A stretch of DNA of 37,747 nucleotides from Candidatus Levybacteria bacterium RIFCSPLOWO2_02_FULL_37_18 (GTDB lineage Bacteria; Patescibacteriota; Microgenomatia; Levybacterales; UBA12049): NCBI GenBank assembly GCA_001784115.1, contig MFPD01000027.1, positions 1 through 37,747 on the forward strand, written 5' to 3'. The notes beneath the pieces are model-generated. The model had not been told where the DNA came from, did no database searches, and worked only from the letters and a program-made list of their open reading frames with translations. Below are positions 1 to 7,346 of this stretch, piece by piece (within the stretch, counting starts at the first letter, position 1; the number at the start of each line of letters is the position of its first letter). The translations under genes and the position numbers were made by a program.

Positions 1-192
1 CCTCAATGAGTCCAATCTTTTTTTTATCCAATCTCGTTCAACCTTTAATTTGCCGATTTGTTGATAGAGCTCCTGTATCAATTCTTCCCTGTTTTTCTTG
101 CCTTTTTTAATTGCATCAAAAGGCATGTCATTAAGTTCTAAATGCCAATCCATACCAGGTAACTGTTCACGCTTCCGACACGATCTCGTCAT
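1..192 (-). pseudogene. IS3-like transposase (OrfA-type C-terminal part), N-terminally truncated, runs off the window
   Basis: The minus frame is open from an ATG at 192 (another at 153) to the window edge. It contains the stretch EELIQELYQQIGKLKVERDW followed by IKK. This resembles the C-terminal leucine-zipper-like end of IS3-family OrfA proteins (ELYxQIGxLKVExDWLKKK). The helix-turn-helix part that should precede it is absent. Instead the frame starts inside a palindromic repeat, so the 5' end of the gene was probably lost or replaced. The rest, possibly an OrfB integrase part, lies outside the window. No terminal inverted repeat of an IS is visible. The family call rests on a short stretch and is tentative. 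Confidence 0.5.
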
Positions 193-253
193 CCTGAACG
201 TAGTAAAGGATCTATTCGGTAAAAGATTCTTCTGCTTTCAGTCTCAGAATGAC
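188..253. repeat. Palindromic interspersed repeat (GTCATCCTGA...TCAGAATGAC)
   Basis: The element begins GTCATCCTGAACG and ends CTCAGAATGAC, so its ends are inverted copies of each other. It belongs to the same family as the copies in valS, the polymerase gene and upstream of galE. It is flanked by a second inverted repeat, 159-175 against 266-282, matching at 15 of 17 positions. It lies between ruvC and the truncated transposase. Confidence 0.75.
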
Positions 254-285
254 AGTTTTATGTTAGAAGTGTGAACTGTTACAGG

Positions 286-768
286 CTATTTGAAGTGTTT
301 TTTGTAAGAAAACGCGTGGGTGAGGGCAACAGCGAGGGCATCTGCTGTGTCATCGGGTTTGGGGACTTCTTTTAAATTTAAAAGCGTTTTTACCATTTTT
401 CCCATTTGTGTTTTTTCTGCTCTGCCGTAGCCTGTTAGTGCCATTTTTACCTGAAGCGGTGTGTATATTCCAATTTTCAAATTGAACTGCGCTCCAAGTA
501 ATAAAACTACTCCCCTTGCTTGCCCTACCACAAACGCGGTTTTTGCATTTGTATTAAAAAACAATTCCTCAACAGCCAACGCGTCCGGTTTGTGCTCTTC
601 AATAAGTTCCTTAAGTGTCTTATGTATCTTAAGTAACCGCTCTGGAACAGGAAGTTTAGAACTGGTCTCAATACACCCACTGTTTACTATTTTCAATTTA
701 CTATTTTCAATTGTTATTATTCCCCACCCCATTCTCCCAATCCCCGGATCTATACCGAGTATAAGCAT
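286..768 (-). CDS. ruvC: Crossover junction endodeoxyribonuclease RuvC
   Basis: RuvC is the dimeric Mg-dependent nuclease that resolves Holliday junctions during recombination. The N-terminal motif LGIDPGIGRMGWG carries the first catalytic Asp, AVEELFF supplies the catalytic Glu, and DDTADALAVAL near the C-terminus carries the last acidic pair. The length of 160 residues is normal. The ORF track starts at a TTG (780), but the ATG at 768 puts MLILGIDPG at the N-terminus as in the family, so I use it. ruvA and ruvB are not adjacent here. Codons for IENSKLKIVNS lie in a tandem TTTACTATTTTCAA micro-repeat. Confidence 0.95.
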   Translation of the reverse strand: MLILGIDPGIGRMGWGIITIENSKLKIVNSGCIETSSKLPVPERLLKIHKTLKELIEEHKPDALAVEELFFNTNAKTAFVVGQARGVVLLLGAQFNLKIGIYTPLQVKMALTGYGRAEKTQMGKMVKTLLNLKEVPKPDDTADALAVALTHAFSYKKHFK

Positions 769-862
769 AATTTTAAACAATTATATCATGCGCATAATTT
801 TCAATTTCCATTGAATGTTTAAAAATTTAAATTTTCAAATTAAAAATTTTAAATTAGTTCTT

Positions 863-891
863 TTGCTATTTTTGTTTATTTTTCGTATAAT
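863..891 (+). promoter_or_regulatory. Promoter of the bL25 gene, predicting a leaderless mRNA
   Basis: TTGCTA (863-868), a 17-base spacer and a perfect TATAAT (886-891) lie just before the ATG at 900. Transcription would start about 898-900, leaving no room for a ribosome binding site. Confidence 0.7.
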
Positions 892-899
892 ATCCTTTT

Positions 900-1658
900 A
901 TGGCTCAGCATCCAAAACTAAAAGTTGAAAAACGAACAGTTTTAGGCAAAAAAGTTAAGAAGCTTCGAAAAGAAGGAATTCTGCCTGCAAATATTTACGG
1001 CAAAGACTTAAAATCTACTGCTGTTCAAGTTCCATTAAAAGACTTTTTGGCTGTATTTAGGCAAACCGGAGAAACAGGACTCGTTGAAGTCCAGTTAGAC
1101 GGCCAAATAAGGCCGGTTTTAATTAAAAATCTCCAGCTTGAATACGTTGATAGGACTCCTGTTCATGTAGACTTTTACCAGGTTAACTTAAAAGAAAAAG
1201 TAAAAACCATGGTTCCCCTTGTTTTTGTTGGCGAACCAAAAGCAGTCACAGACAAACTTGGATTACTCCTTACTCCAATCTCAGAAATCGAAGTCGAAGC
1301 GCTTCCTGCTGATTTGCCGGAGAATATAGAAGTCAGTGTTGAACACTTGACAACAGTTGGTGACCAAATTGCAGTTTCTGAGTTAAAAGTTCCATCAGTT
1401 GTAACTGTTTTGTCTGATCCCGAACACGTAGTAGTAAAAATTGACGAATTAGTCAGCAAAGAAACATTAGAGGAAATTGCAGCTGCCGAAGCTGCAGCAG
1501 AAGCTGCAAAAGCCGCGTCAGACGCGGCCGAAGCCGGAACCCAAGGAGCAACACCAACAGCCGAGGGCGAACAACCAGCAGAGAAACCAACTGAAGCCGA
1601 ACAAAAACCCGCCGAAGCTCCTAAAAAAGAACCAAAAGCAGAAGAGAAGAGGGAGTAA
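900..1658 (+). CDS. rplY: Large ribosomal subunit protein bL25, CTC/TL5 family
   Basis: bL25 binds 5S rRNA in the central protuberance of the 50S subunit. Residues about 1-95 form the L25 domain, including the stretch LRKEGILPANIYGK. Residues about 100-185 match the TL5/CTC C-terminal beta domain, with DLPENIEVSVEHL. The last ~65 residues are an Ala/Glu/Pro/Lys-rich acidic tail of low complexity that is likely disordered. The ATG at 900 sits 8 bases after a TATAAT box. The gene stands alone on the plus strand between ruvC and a convergent TPR gene. Confidence 0.95.
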   Translation: MAQHPKLKVEKRTVLGKKVKKLRKEGILPANIYGKDLKSTAVQVPLKDFLAVFRQTGETGLVEVQLDGQIRPVLIKNLQLEYVDRTPVHVDFYQVNLKEKVKTMVPLVFVGEPKAVTDKLGLLLTPISEIEVEALPADLPENIEVSVEHLTTVGDQIAVSELKVPSVVTVLSDPEHVVVKIDELVSKETLEEIAAAEAAAEAAKAASDAAEAGTQGATPTAEGEQPAEKPTEAEQKPAEAPKKEPKAEEKRE

Positions 1659-1684
1659 TTTTAAATTGAAGATTGAAAATTCTT

Positions 1685-1710
1685 AAAAAAATTACTTTAG
1701 TAATTTTTTT
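1685..1710. terminator. Candidate bidirectional terminator hairpin
   Basis: AAAAAAATTAC and GTAATTTTTTT pair perfectly (11 bp) around a TTTA loop. The hairpin lies between the convergent bL25 gene and the TPR gene and is A/T-flanked on both sides. The stem has only one G-C pair, so its strength is uncertain. It overlaps the stop codon of the minus-strand gene. Confidence 0.45.
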
Positions 1711-2159
1711 AATCTTCTCGCATCTTCAAAAAATGGATCAATTGACAAAGCTTTTTCTATATACAATTTTGCAGCTTGTTTATTTCCCAATTGATACCTC
1801 AGGAGGGCAATTCTATAATAAGCGTCTTTAAAACCTTTATAATCTTGGATTATCTTGTTCCAAAACTCAATTTCCAGCAAAATTTTTTGCCTGTCTATTT
1901 CCACCTGTTTTCTTTTACTAAACAACTCATAGCCTTTTCCCAATTCAACTATAATTAATAACAAAAGCGTTCCAGATATAACTACCACCCAAAATTGTTT
2001 TGTTTTCCAATGTTTTAGAATTTTTTTTGCTTCGGTAATAAATCGGGAAAAAGTCGGGAATTGGTTTTTGCTCAAGACAAATCTTTTTTCTGAAGCTATT
2101 TGAACTTTATTTGCAGATTTTTTAAATTTTTTAGGCGGCAATTTTTTCATACAGGCCAC
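1692..2159 (-). CDS. Small TPR protein with one membrane segment
   Basis: The 155-residue product has a basic cytoplasmic N-terminus (about 50 residues). One transmembrane helix follows (FWVVVISGTLLLLIIVELG), then a short coiled region and a TPR-like pair of helices. The C-terminal repeat YYRIALLRYQLGNKQAAKLY resembles a TPR unit. It may be a membrane-anchored scaffold, but no specific function is recognisable. The start is either GTG at 2159 or ATG at 2150; the gene overlaps the end of valS, so the two are probably cotranscribed. Pairing of this gene with valS is the only functional context. Confidence 0.7.
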   Translation of the reverse strand: MACMKKLPPKKFKKSANKVQIASEKRFVLSKNQFPTFSRFITEAKKILKHWKTKQFWVVVISGTLLLLIIVELGKGYELFSKRKQVEIDRQKILLEIEFWNKIIQDYKGFKDAYYRIALLRYQLGNKQAAKLYIEKALSIDPFFEDARRLKKLLK

Positions 2160-4363
2160 GAGGAAATCATGATGGAATCTTTATTCCCCAGTTTTTGGTA
2201 AATTTCCTCAGTCACAAACGGCATAAAAGGATGAAGCAGTTTAAGAAGTATTATGTATAAAGTATAAAGTATTAAGTATGAATTATCATCGAGACGATTT
2301 TTAACATCTTCTATATAAATATCTGCAAATTCATGCCAGATATACTCATAAAGTCGTTCTGCTGCTAAGTTGAATTGGTGCTTATCAATAAAAATTGTTA
2401 TTTCATTGGATAAGTCTTGTGTTTTCTCAATCCACTCTTTATCATTGTCATTTTTAGCAGTCTTAAACAGTATTTTTATGTCATTCAGAGGGAGCGCAGC
2501 GACCGAAGAATCTCTTGACGCATTAACAGATCCTTCGCTTCGCTCAGGATGACTCAATGAAGAACGTTTCATTTCAATGAAGCGGGCTATATTCCAAATT
2601 TTATTAGAAAATTTTTTCATGGCATCAAGTTTTCCATATGACATTGCCTGATCATGACCAAGTGCTGTTCCGTACACTAAGGCCATTCTCACTGCGTCTG
2701 CTCCGTACTGCTCAACAAGCTCCAATGGGTTTACCACATTGCCTTTACTTTTACTCATTTTCTTACCGTACGGGTCATTTACCAATCCATGCAATACTAC
2801 ATGTGTAAACGGAACCTTAGTAGTGCTATATATTCCAAGCATAACCATTCTTGATACCCATGCTTTTAAAATATCGTACCCGGTTTCCATTACAGAAGTC
2901 GGATAGAATCGTTCAAAGTCTCCCTGTTTGCTGGTTTTAAGAGTCACAACTGGCCATTGTCCAGATGAAAACCAGGTATCAAAGGTGTCAGTATCTTGTT
3001 CTAGGTCTTTTGAACCGCACTTGAGGCATTTTTCTGGTTTAGAACCGTCTGTAACAACCCAACCATCATTGCTCGATTGTTCCATTGTTCTATTGTTAGA
3101 TCCTGAAACGAGTTCAGGATGACATCGTAAACACTTCCAGGCTGGGATTCTTATTCCCCACACAATTTGGCGAGAAATATTCCAATCCCGTAAATTTTCA
3201 AGCCATTGAAAATATAATGTTTCAAAGTTTTTAGGAAAAATCTTTACTTCTCCGCTTTTAACCGCTGCTATTGCTTTTTCTGTAAATGATTTTACTTTTA
3301 CAAACCACTGCTCCATTGGAAGCGGCTCTAAAACTGTTTTGCATTTATAACAAACTCCTATTCTATGAACATATTCCTCGTCTATTTTTTCAATGAGCTC
3401 TTTTTGCTTCATTTCAGTAATAATTGCCTCCCTTGCTTTTTTCACATACATGCCAGCAAATTTCCCCGCATGCTCATTCATAGTACCGTCATAATTAATA
3501 ACTTGTTTTAGAGGAAGATTGTGTCTTTGGGCTACTTCATAATCATTAAAATCATGAGCAGGGGTAATTTTCACTACACCAGTACCAAACTGCAGATCCA
3601 CATATTCATCTGATATCACTTTAATCTTTGCCTTTCCAAGTACTGTTTCTATTTCAATTTCTTTTCCTACAAACTTTTTATATCGCTTGTCTTTTGGATT
3701 AACAGCAACTGCAGTATCTCCAAATTTGGTCTCTGGTCTAGTTGTTGCAAGCACTAACGGACCGTATTTTACATAATACAGCGGACTTTTCCGCTCTTCA
3801 TGCACAACTTCCAAATCAGAAAAAGATGTTCCGTCTTTTGTACAATAATGAACAAGCCGAAATCCTCTGTAAATAAGTCCTTCGTCATACATTTTTTTAA
3901 AAGTTTTATACACAAGTTTGACAATTTCAGGATCTAAGGTATATTTTTCCCGCGACCAATCTAGAGAAAATCCAAGCCTTCTAAGCTGATTTTCTATTTT
4001 ACCTCCAGATGACTTTACAAAATCCCAAATCATTGAATAAAGCTCTTCTTGTGAATAATCAAATCGAGATTTGCTTTGGCTTTGGAGTTGTTTCTCAAAT
4101 ACGAATTGCGTTTCAAATCCAGCATGATCTGTCCCAGGAAGCCACAAAACTGCCTCCCCCTTCATACGATGAAAGCGGATTAAAATGTCTTCTATGACAA
4201 ACATTGCGTGTCCAAAATGAAGATCTCCATTTGCATTCGGAGGCGGCAAAATTATGCAGTAGGGTTTTCCACCAGGATTGACTTCAGGCTTAAAATATCC
4301 CTTTTCTTCCCACTGCTTATATAATCTTTCTTCGACTAACCTGGGTTCATACACCTTGTCCAT
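2147..4363 (-). CDS. valS: Valyl-tRNA synthetase with two repeat-derived insertions
   Basis: This is a class Ia aminoacyl-tRNA synthetase that charges tRNA-Val. The ATP-binding signature HFGH lies in PPPNANGDLHFGH, the editing domain has TTRPETKFGDTAV, and KMSKSKGNVVNP is the second signature. I start at the ATG at 4363 (MDKVYEPRLVEERLY) rather than 4387, because it fits the family and lies 7 bases after a promoter. The product has about 738 residues and ends at ISSWPV, so it lacks the usual C-terminal coiled-coil tRNA arm. Two extra segments are encoded by interspersed repeats. One, HPELVSGSN..., splits a zinc-ribbon-like CxxC pair; the other, SHPERSEGSVNASRDSS, lies before the anticodon-binding helices. 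Both keep the frame. The stop TGA overlaps the next gene. Confidence 0.95.
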   Translation of the reverse strand: MDKVYEPRLVEERLYKQWEEKGYFKPEVNPGGKPYCIILPPPNANGDLHFGHAMFVIEDILIRFHRMKGEAVLWLPGTDHAGFETQFVFEKQLQSQSKSRFDYSQEELYSMIWDFVKSSGGKIENQLRRLGFSLDWSREKYTLDPEIVKLVYKTFKKMYDEGLIYRGFRLVHYCTKDGTSFSDLEVVHEERKSPLYYVKYGPLVLATTRPETKFGDTAVAVNPKDKRYKKFVGKEIEIETVLGKAKIKVISDEYVDLQFGTGVVKITPAHDFNDYEVAQRHNLPLKQVINYDGTMNEHAGKFAGMYVKKAREAIITEMKQKELIEKIDEEYVHRIGVCYKCKTVLEPLPMEQWFVKVKSFTEKAIAAVKSGEVKIFPKNFETLYFQWLENLRDWNISRQIVWGIRIPAWKCLRCHPELVSGSNNRTMEQSSNDGWVVTDGSKPEKCLKCGSKDLEQDTDTFDTWFSSGQWPVVTLKTSKQGDFERFYPTSVMETGYDILKAWVSRMVMLGIYSTTKVPFTHVVLHGLVNDPYGKKMSKSKGNVVNPLELVEQYGADAVRMALVYGTALGHDQAMSYGKLDAMKKFSNKIWNIARFIEMKRSSLSHPERSEGSVNASRDSSVAALPLNDIKILFKTAKNDNDKEWIEKTQDLSNEITIFIDKHQFNLAAERLYEYIWHEFADIYIEDVKNRLDDNSYLILYTLYIILLKLLHPFMPFVTEEIYQKLGNKDSIMISSWPV
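2480..2553. repeat. Palindromic interspersed repeat inside valS
   Basis: The element runs from GTCATTCAGAGGGAGCG to TTCGCTCAGGATGAC, with inverted ends typical of the family in this window. On the valS strand it is read as SHPERSEGSVNASRDSSVAA with no stop codon. Confidence 0.8.
3060..3123. repeat. Shorter interspersed repeat inside valS
   Basis: GATCCTGAAACGAGTTCAGGATGAC (3099-3123) is a hairpin-forming half element next to an ATTGTTC/TATTGTT micro-repeat. On the valS strand it encodes HPELVSGS, an insertion compared with the usual zinc-ribbon loop of the enzyme. Confidence 0.65.
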
Positions 4364-4370
4364 GAAGCTA

Positions 4371-4379
4371 ATTGTAGCA
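4371..4379 (-). promoter_or_regulatory. Extended -10 promoter of valS
   Basis: On the minus strand TGC-TACAAT is an extended -10 element. The ATG at 4363 follows after 7 bases, predicting a leaderless or nearly leaderless message. No good -35 is visible, as expected for an extended -10. Confidence 0.6.
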
Positions 4380-4482
4380 TAGAACAAGAGAACGTAGAAG
4401 AAGTTACTTTTTCCCGAGGATTCCCCGAATAATTCCCGCTTAAGACTCGCATGCTCCTTCGGCGAGGCTGGCCCGATCCGAT

Positions 4483-5790
4483 TTATGAAGGTACTAGTTT
4501 ATATCCACGGGTTTTTATGGTTTGAATTTCGTACTGGCTTTTTTGGAGTTTTAACTTGCTTCTGACCCTGGCAACCAACCTATCAATTGCCCAGTCAGAT
4601 ACGCCTAGCTCTTCTACCTCCGGCCAGACAGCTTCAACAATTTTTTCGCGTTCACAAATTTCACTTATGTGATCTTTTAAGAAAGAAAAAAGCGCGTGTT
4701 CTTTTCTGCTAAATTCAATACTTCCGTTTTCTGACAATGGTTTTTTGTCTTTTTGTTGTATGTAGTAATCAAATAAGGGACTAAAAAGTGCTCGAATGTT
4801 GTTTTGTGATTCATATAAAAACCCGCTGTCCCAGATATACCGTCCCAGTTTTCGCTCTTCATCAGAAATTGCTTGACCTTTGCTTATTTTTACAATAATT
4901 TCTTTTTCTTTCTCTGACAAGCTTTCCCATAATTCTTCTGACTGAAGACTAATTCGCTCATCTTTTAACAAGAGATCAAATAGCTCTGCTTTTGTTTTTG
5001 CCTCTTTTTTTCCTTCATGTAAAAAAATTAAAACAAGCTGAAAATACTGAACATATCCGTCCGCTAAATCAAAAATTGATTGTTCTATAGCAGGTGAAAT
5101 CGTAAGCTTGTATTCATCTTTGTATGTTTTATATATAATCTCCATATCCTCTTTTTTAGCAGGTTTCATGTACATTTCTTGGGCAAATGTAGATAGTGAG
5201 GCTCGTGTAAAAACCTCGGGAGCTAAAATATCAAGCCGCCGAAAACTGGTGAATACATACGCGAGTTTCCCATGTGTTGCATCCTGCAATCCCTGTAAAT
5301 TAGCAAAAAACTCAGGCGTGACCGCATCCTTGATGCGATCAAACCGAATAAAAAATATATTTGGAAAAATGCCGTTTTCAACGATTTTTTGCAAGGTTTT
5401 TCTAACTCCGTCGATAGTCAAAAATAAATCCTGGGATTGAATACTACTTGAGAATAACTCCTCAGCATATGTTTTTATTGAAACAGGATAGTTAGAATCT
5501 TCTAAAGCATCTATAATCCGCTTAAACGTAAGCCTCCAAAAAGGAAAGATTTCTTTTTCAACCAAATCATTCAAATCAACAGGAATAAACAGGTGTTTTT
5601 GAGTGGGGCTGATATAAGTTTTTACTATTTTTTCGTGGTATAAAAAAAACCTTAAAAAATTATTAATTCCCACCCGCTTCATGCCAACAAGCACAACCGA
5701 ACTTCTATTTTTTAACTGTTTTCCTAACTCTGCTGCCTCTTCTTTTCGAAACGTTAAGGGAAATGTTGCCTCTATAACAGTTTTGTCCAT
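4483..5790 (-). CDS. STAND/AAA-type ATPase-like regulator with C-terminal OmpR/PhoB winged helix
   Basis: The first ~270 residues look like a STAND/AAA ATPase fold, but the P-loop position reads VGMKRVGINNF instead of GxxxxGK[ST], and the Walker B-like strand is IFFIRFDRI. Nucleotide hydrolysis is therefore doubtful. Residues about 360-435 form a winged-helix DNA-binding domain of the OmpR/PhoB type, with FSRKEHALFSFL, the recognition-helix region IDRLVARVRSKL and the wing TIKTRGYKL. The gene is divergent from the glycosyltransferase gene. The spacer holds direct CTGTC repeats that suit such a winged helix, so it probably controls itself and/or that neighbour. The signal it senses is unknown. 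Confidence 0.8.
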   Translation of the reverse strand: MDKTVIEATFPLTFRKEEAAELGKQLKNRSSVVLVGMKRVGINNFLRFFLYHEKIVKTYISPTQKHLFIPVDLNDLVEKEIFPFWRLTFKRIIDALEDSNYPVSIKTYAEELFSSSIQSQDLFLTIDGVRKTLQKIVENGIFPNIFFIRFDRIKDAVTPEFFANLQGLQDATHGKLAYVFTSFRRLDILAPEVFTRASLSTFAQEMYMKPAKKEDMEIIYKTYKDEYKLTISPAIEQSIFDLADGYVQYFQLVLIFLHEGKKEAKTKAELFDLLLKDERISLQSEELWESLSEKEKEIIVKISKGQAISDEERKLGRYIWDSGFLYESQNNIRALFSPLFDYYIQQKDKKPLSENGSIEFSRKEHALFSFLKDHISEICEREKIVEAVWPEVEELGVSDWAIDRLVARVRSKLKLQKSQYEIQTIKTRGYKLVPS

Positions 5791-5804
5791 ACGCGTTCAT
5801 GCTT

Positions 5805-5833
5805 ATTGTAATGATTCCAAAATCTTTTCGCAA
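5805..5833 (-). promoter_or_regulatory. Promoter of the winged-helix regulator
   Basis: On the minus strand TTGCGA (5833-5828), a 17-base spacer and TACAAT (5810-5805) precede the ATG at 5790 by 14 bases. The leader would be only about 7 bases long. Confidence 0.5.
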
Positions 5834-5855
5834 CACCGTTGTCCCCTAAAAATGA

Positions 5856-5884
5856 CTGTCAGGTTTCTGTCTTACACTGGTCAA
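5856..5884 (+). promoter_or_regulatory. PhoB-box-like direct repeat operator
   Basis: CTGTCAG (5856-5862) and CTGTCTT (5867-5873) are spaced exactly 11 bases apart. A weak third copy, TGGTCAA (5878-5884), sits at the next 11-base step. The E. coli Pho box is built the same way, from CTGTCAT half-sites at 11-base spacing bound by a winged helix of this type. The site lies between the regulator gene and the glycosyltransferase gene. Confidence 0.55.
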
Positions 5885-5900
5885 GCAGTAAATTTTGCTT

Positions 5901-5906
5901 TATACT
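5901..5906 (+). promoter_or_regulatory. -10 box of the glycosyltransferase gene
   Basis: TATACT lies 6 bases before the ATG at 5913. The -35 region (TGGTCA, 5878-5883) is poor and coincides with the third operator repeat, which would suit a promoter needing an activator. Confidence 0.55.
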
Positions 5907-5912
5907 AAACTT

Positions 5913-7346
5913 ATGTCCGATATGCCAGCATTAACAGCCGAACGAGGGATAGTTGCTCCTCATGGAGCAATGCTCACAGGAGAAGCACTCAAGGCTCAAC
6001 TTGTTCAAGTAAGTCCTGAGCGATCAAGGGATGCACTCTATGGAGTAATCGAGTCTCCTTTGGCAACAGCCGTACAAGAAGTAACAGTTGGCCCTTACAA
6101 CGGGGAATTAAATGGCCAGGATGTTAAAAACTTCCTTTCTTCGCCCTCTGAAGTACTAGTGGTAGGATGCGGAAGAAACGAAGCGCAAAATGGAAACCTT
6201 GCCCCTAATCTTGCCTATATGCAAGAAAGCACCAATGGAGCAGGAAATGTATTGTTTGTAGATGCCAACTCCACTGACAATTCCGTAGATACCGCACGAG
6301 CTATGGGAGTAGATGTATTAAGACGCGGAGACGTGCTTACGGAAGTCGTCGATAGAAGAGCTCTTGCTGAAATTCTTGCAATACCGCCAGAGGTATTAGA
6401 AGGCAAGGAAATCACCAGACAACCTCCTCTCCGAAAAGGAATTGATGTACTTATTGCTCGTATTTTGCTTCTCCAAGCTAAAAAAGCAGGACTTGCCCCA
6501 AAACATGTTCTTTTTTCAGACACAGACCTTAAATCCATTCCAGGAGGATCCCTGCAAAAATATCTAATTGGCATGGCTCAGGTAGAAAATAAGACGGCTG
6601 ACGAAAAAGGAACACAACTTAAAGATCCTACAGAAGACAGAAAAGTCTACAGACCCCTTCAACTTGTCGCACGGGCTGCAATTGACTTAAATAAAAAACG
6701 AAGAGACGGAAGAGAACAACAAGGTATATTTACTGGCTCTGAGAATAGAAATAACGAATCTATTTTCGTGTTTGGAAATATGGCAGAAGTCGACTCTGTT
6801 TCTCCATTTTTAAATGAAAGGCAAAGAGAAATTGCCCTTGCCTTAAGTGTAACGCCTGATCTTATTGTCCATCCCTTAACAGGAGAACTTATTATTGCTA
6901 CAGACTCTGAGCTAAGAGCTATGGGAGCAACAGGACAGTGTGTTGAAATTGCTCGCATTATCTCTCTTGCTGGAGAACAACATACTACCCTTGGCAGTTC
7001 TGATCCGCAATTCTTAAAAGATGTCTTACCCCTTGTAGGTAATGTACGCAGAGGCGAACAACAAAGAATTGACGAACCACAAACTGACGCGAAAGAATGG
7101 TGGATGATAGGAGAAGTTATTCCTAAATTCTGGAGAGCTACTACAGAATACATGATACAAACTGGTAAATTTTCTCATGAATTCAGCATGGAAGATTATA
7201 CTAGATTAAATAGATGGCTTCGAGATAGCCGAAGAGGCAGCAGGCTTAATAATCAAACCCAAACAAGAGAAATCGATGAATTCCCCATGGAACGCGCAAT
7301 TCCCTCTGTCCAACAGCTTGACGAAGCAGGGCTGTTAAAAATTTAA
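5913..7346 (+). CDS. GT-A glycosyltransferase, similar to glucosyl-3-phosphoglycerate synthase (GT81-like)
   Basis: GT81 enzymes transfer a sugar from a nucleotide sugar to 3-phosphoglycerate. The product (477 residues from the ATG at 5913) has a GT-A nucleotide-binding start VLVVGCGRNEAQ (about 81-92), the strand-turn VDANSTDNS (about 116-124) and a DxD motif in LFSDTDLKS (about 202-206). HPLTGEL (about 319) followed by QCVEIA (about 343) resembles the PLxGE...VE acceptor region of GpgS enzymes. The ORF-track start at a TTG (5895) lies in the promoter, so the ATG is preferred. No signal peptide is seen, so it is cytoplasmic. Its stop overlaps that of the convergent alanine racemase. A mannosyl-3-phosphoglycerate synthase or another GT2-like role is possible; the substrate is inferred from motifs and neighbours. 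Confidence 0.6.
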   Translation: MSDMPALTAERGIVAPHGAMLTGEALKAQLVQVSPERSRDALYGVIESPLATAVQEVTVGPYNGELNGQDVKNFLSSPSEVLVVGCGRNEAQNGNLAPNLAYMQESTNGAGNVLFVDANSTDNSVDTARAMGVDVLRRGDVLTEVVDRRALAEILAIPPEVLEGKEITRQPPLRKGIDVLIARILLLQAKKAGLAPKHVLFSDTDLKSIPGGSLQKYLIGMAQVENKTADEKGTQLKDPTEDRKVYRPLQLVARAAIDLNKKRRDGREQQGIFTGSENRNNESIFVFGNMAEVDSVSPFLNERQREIALALSVTPDLIVHPLTGELIIATDSELRAMGATGQCVEIARIISLAGEQHTTLGSSDPQFLKDVLPLVGNVRRGEQQRIDEPQTDAKEWWMIGEVIPKFWRATTEYMIQTGKFSHEFSMEDYTRLNRWLRDSRRGSRLNNQTQTREIDEFPMERAIPSVQQLDEAGLLKI

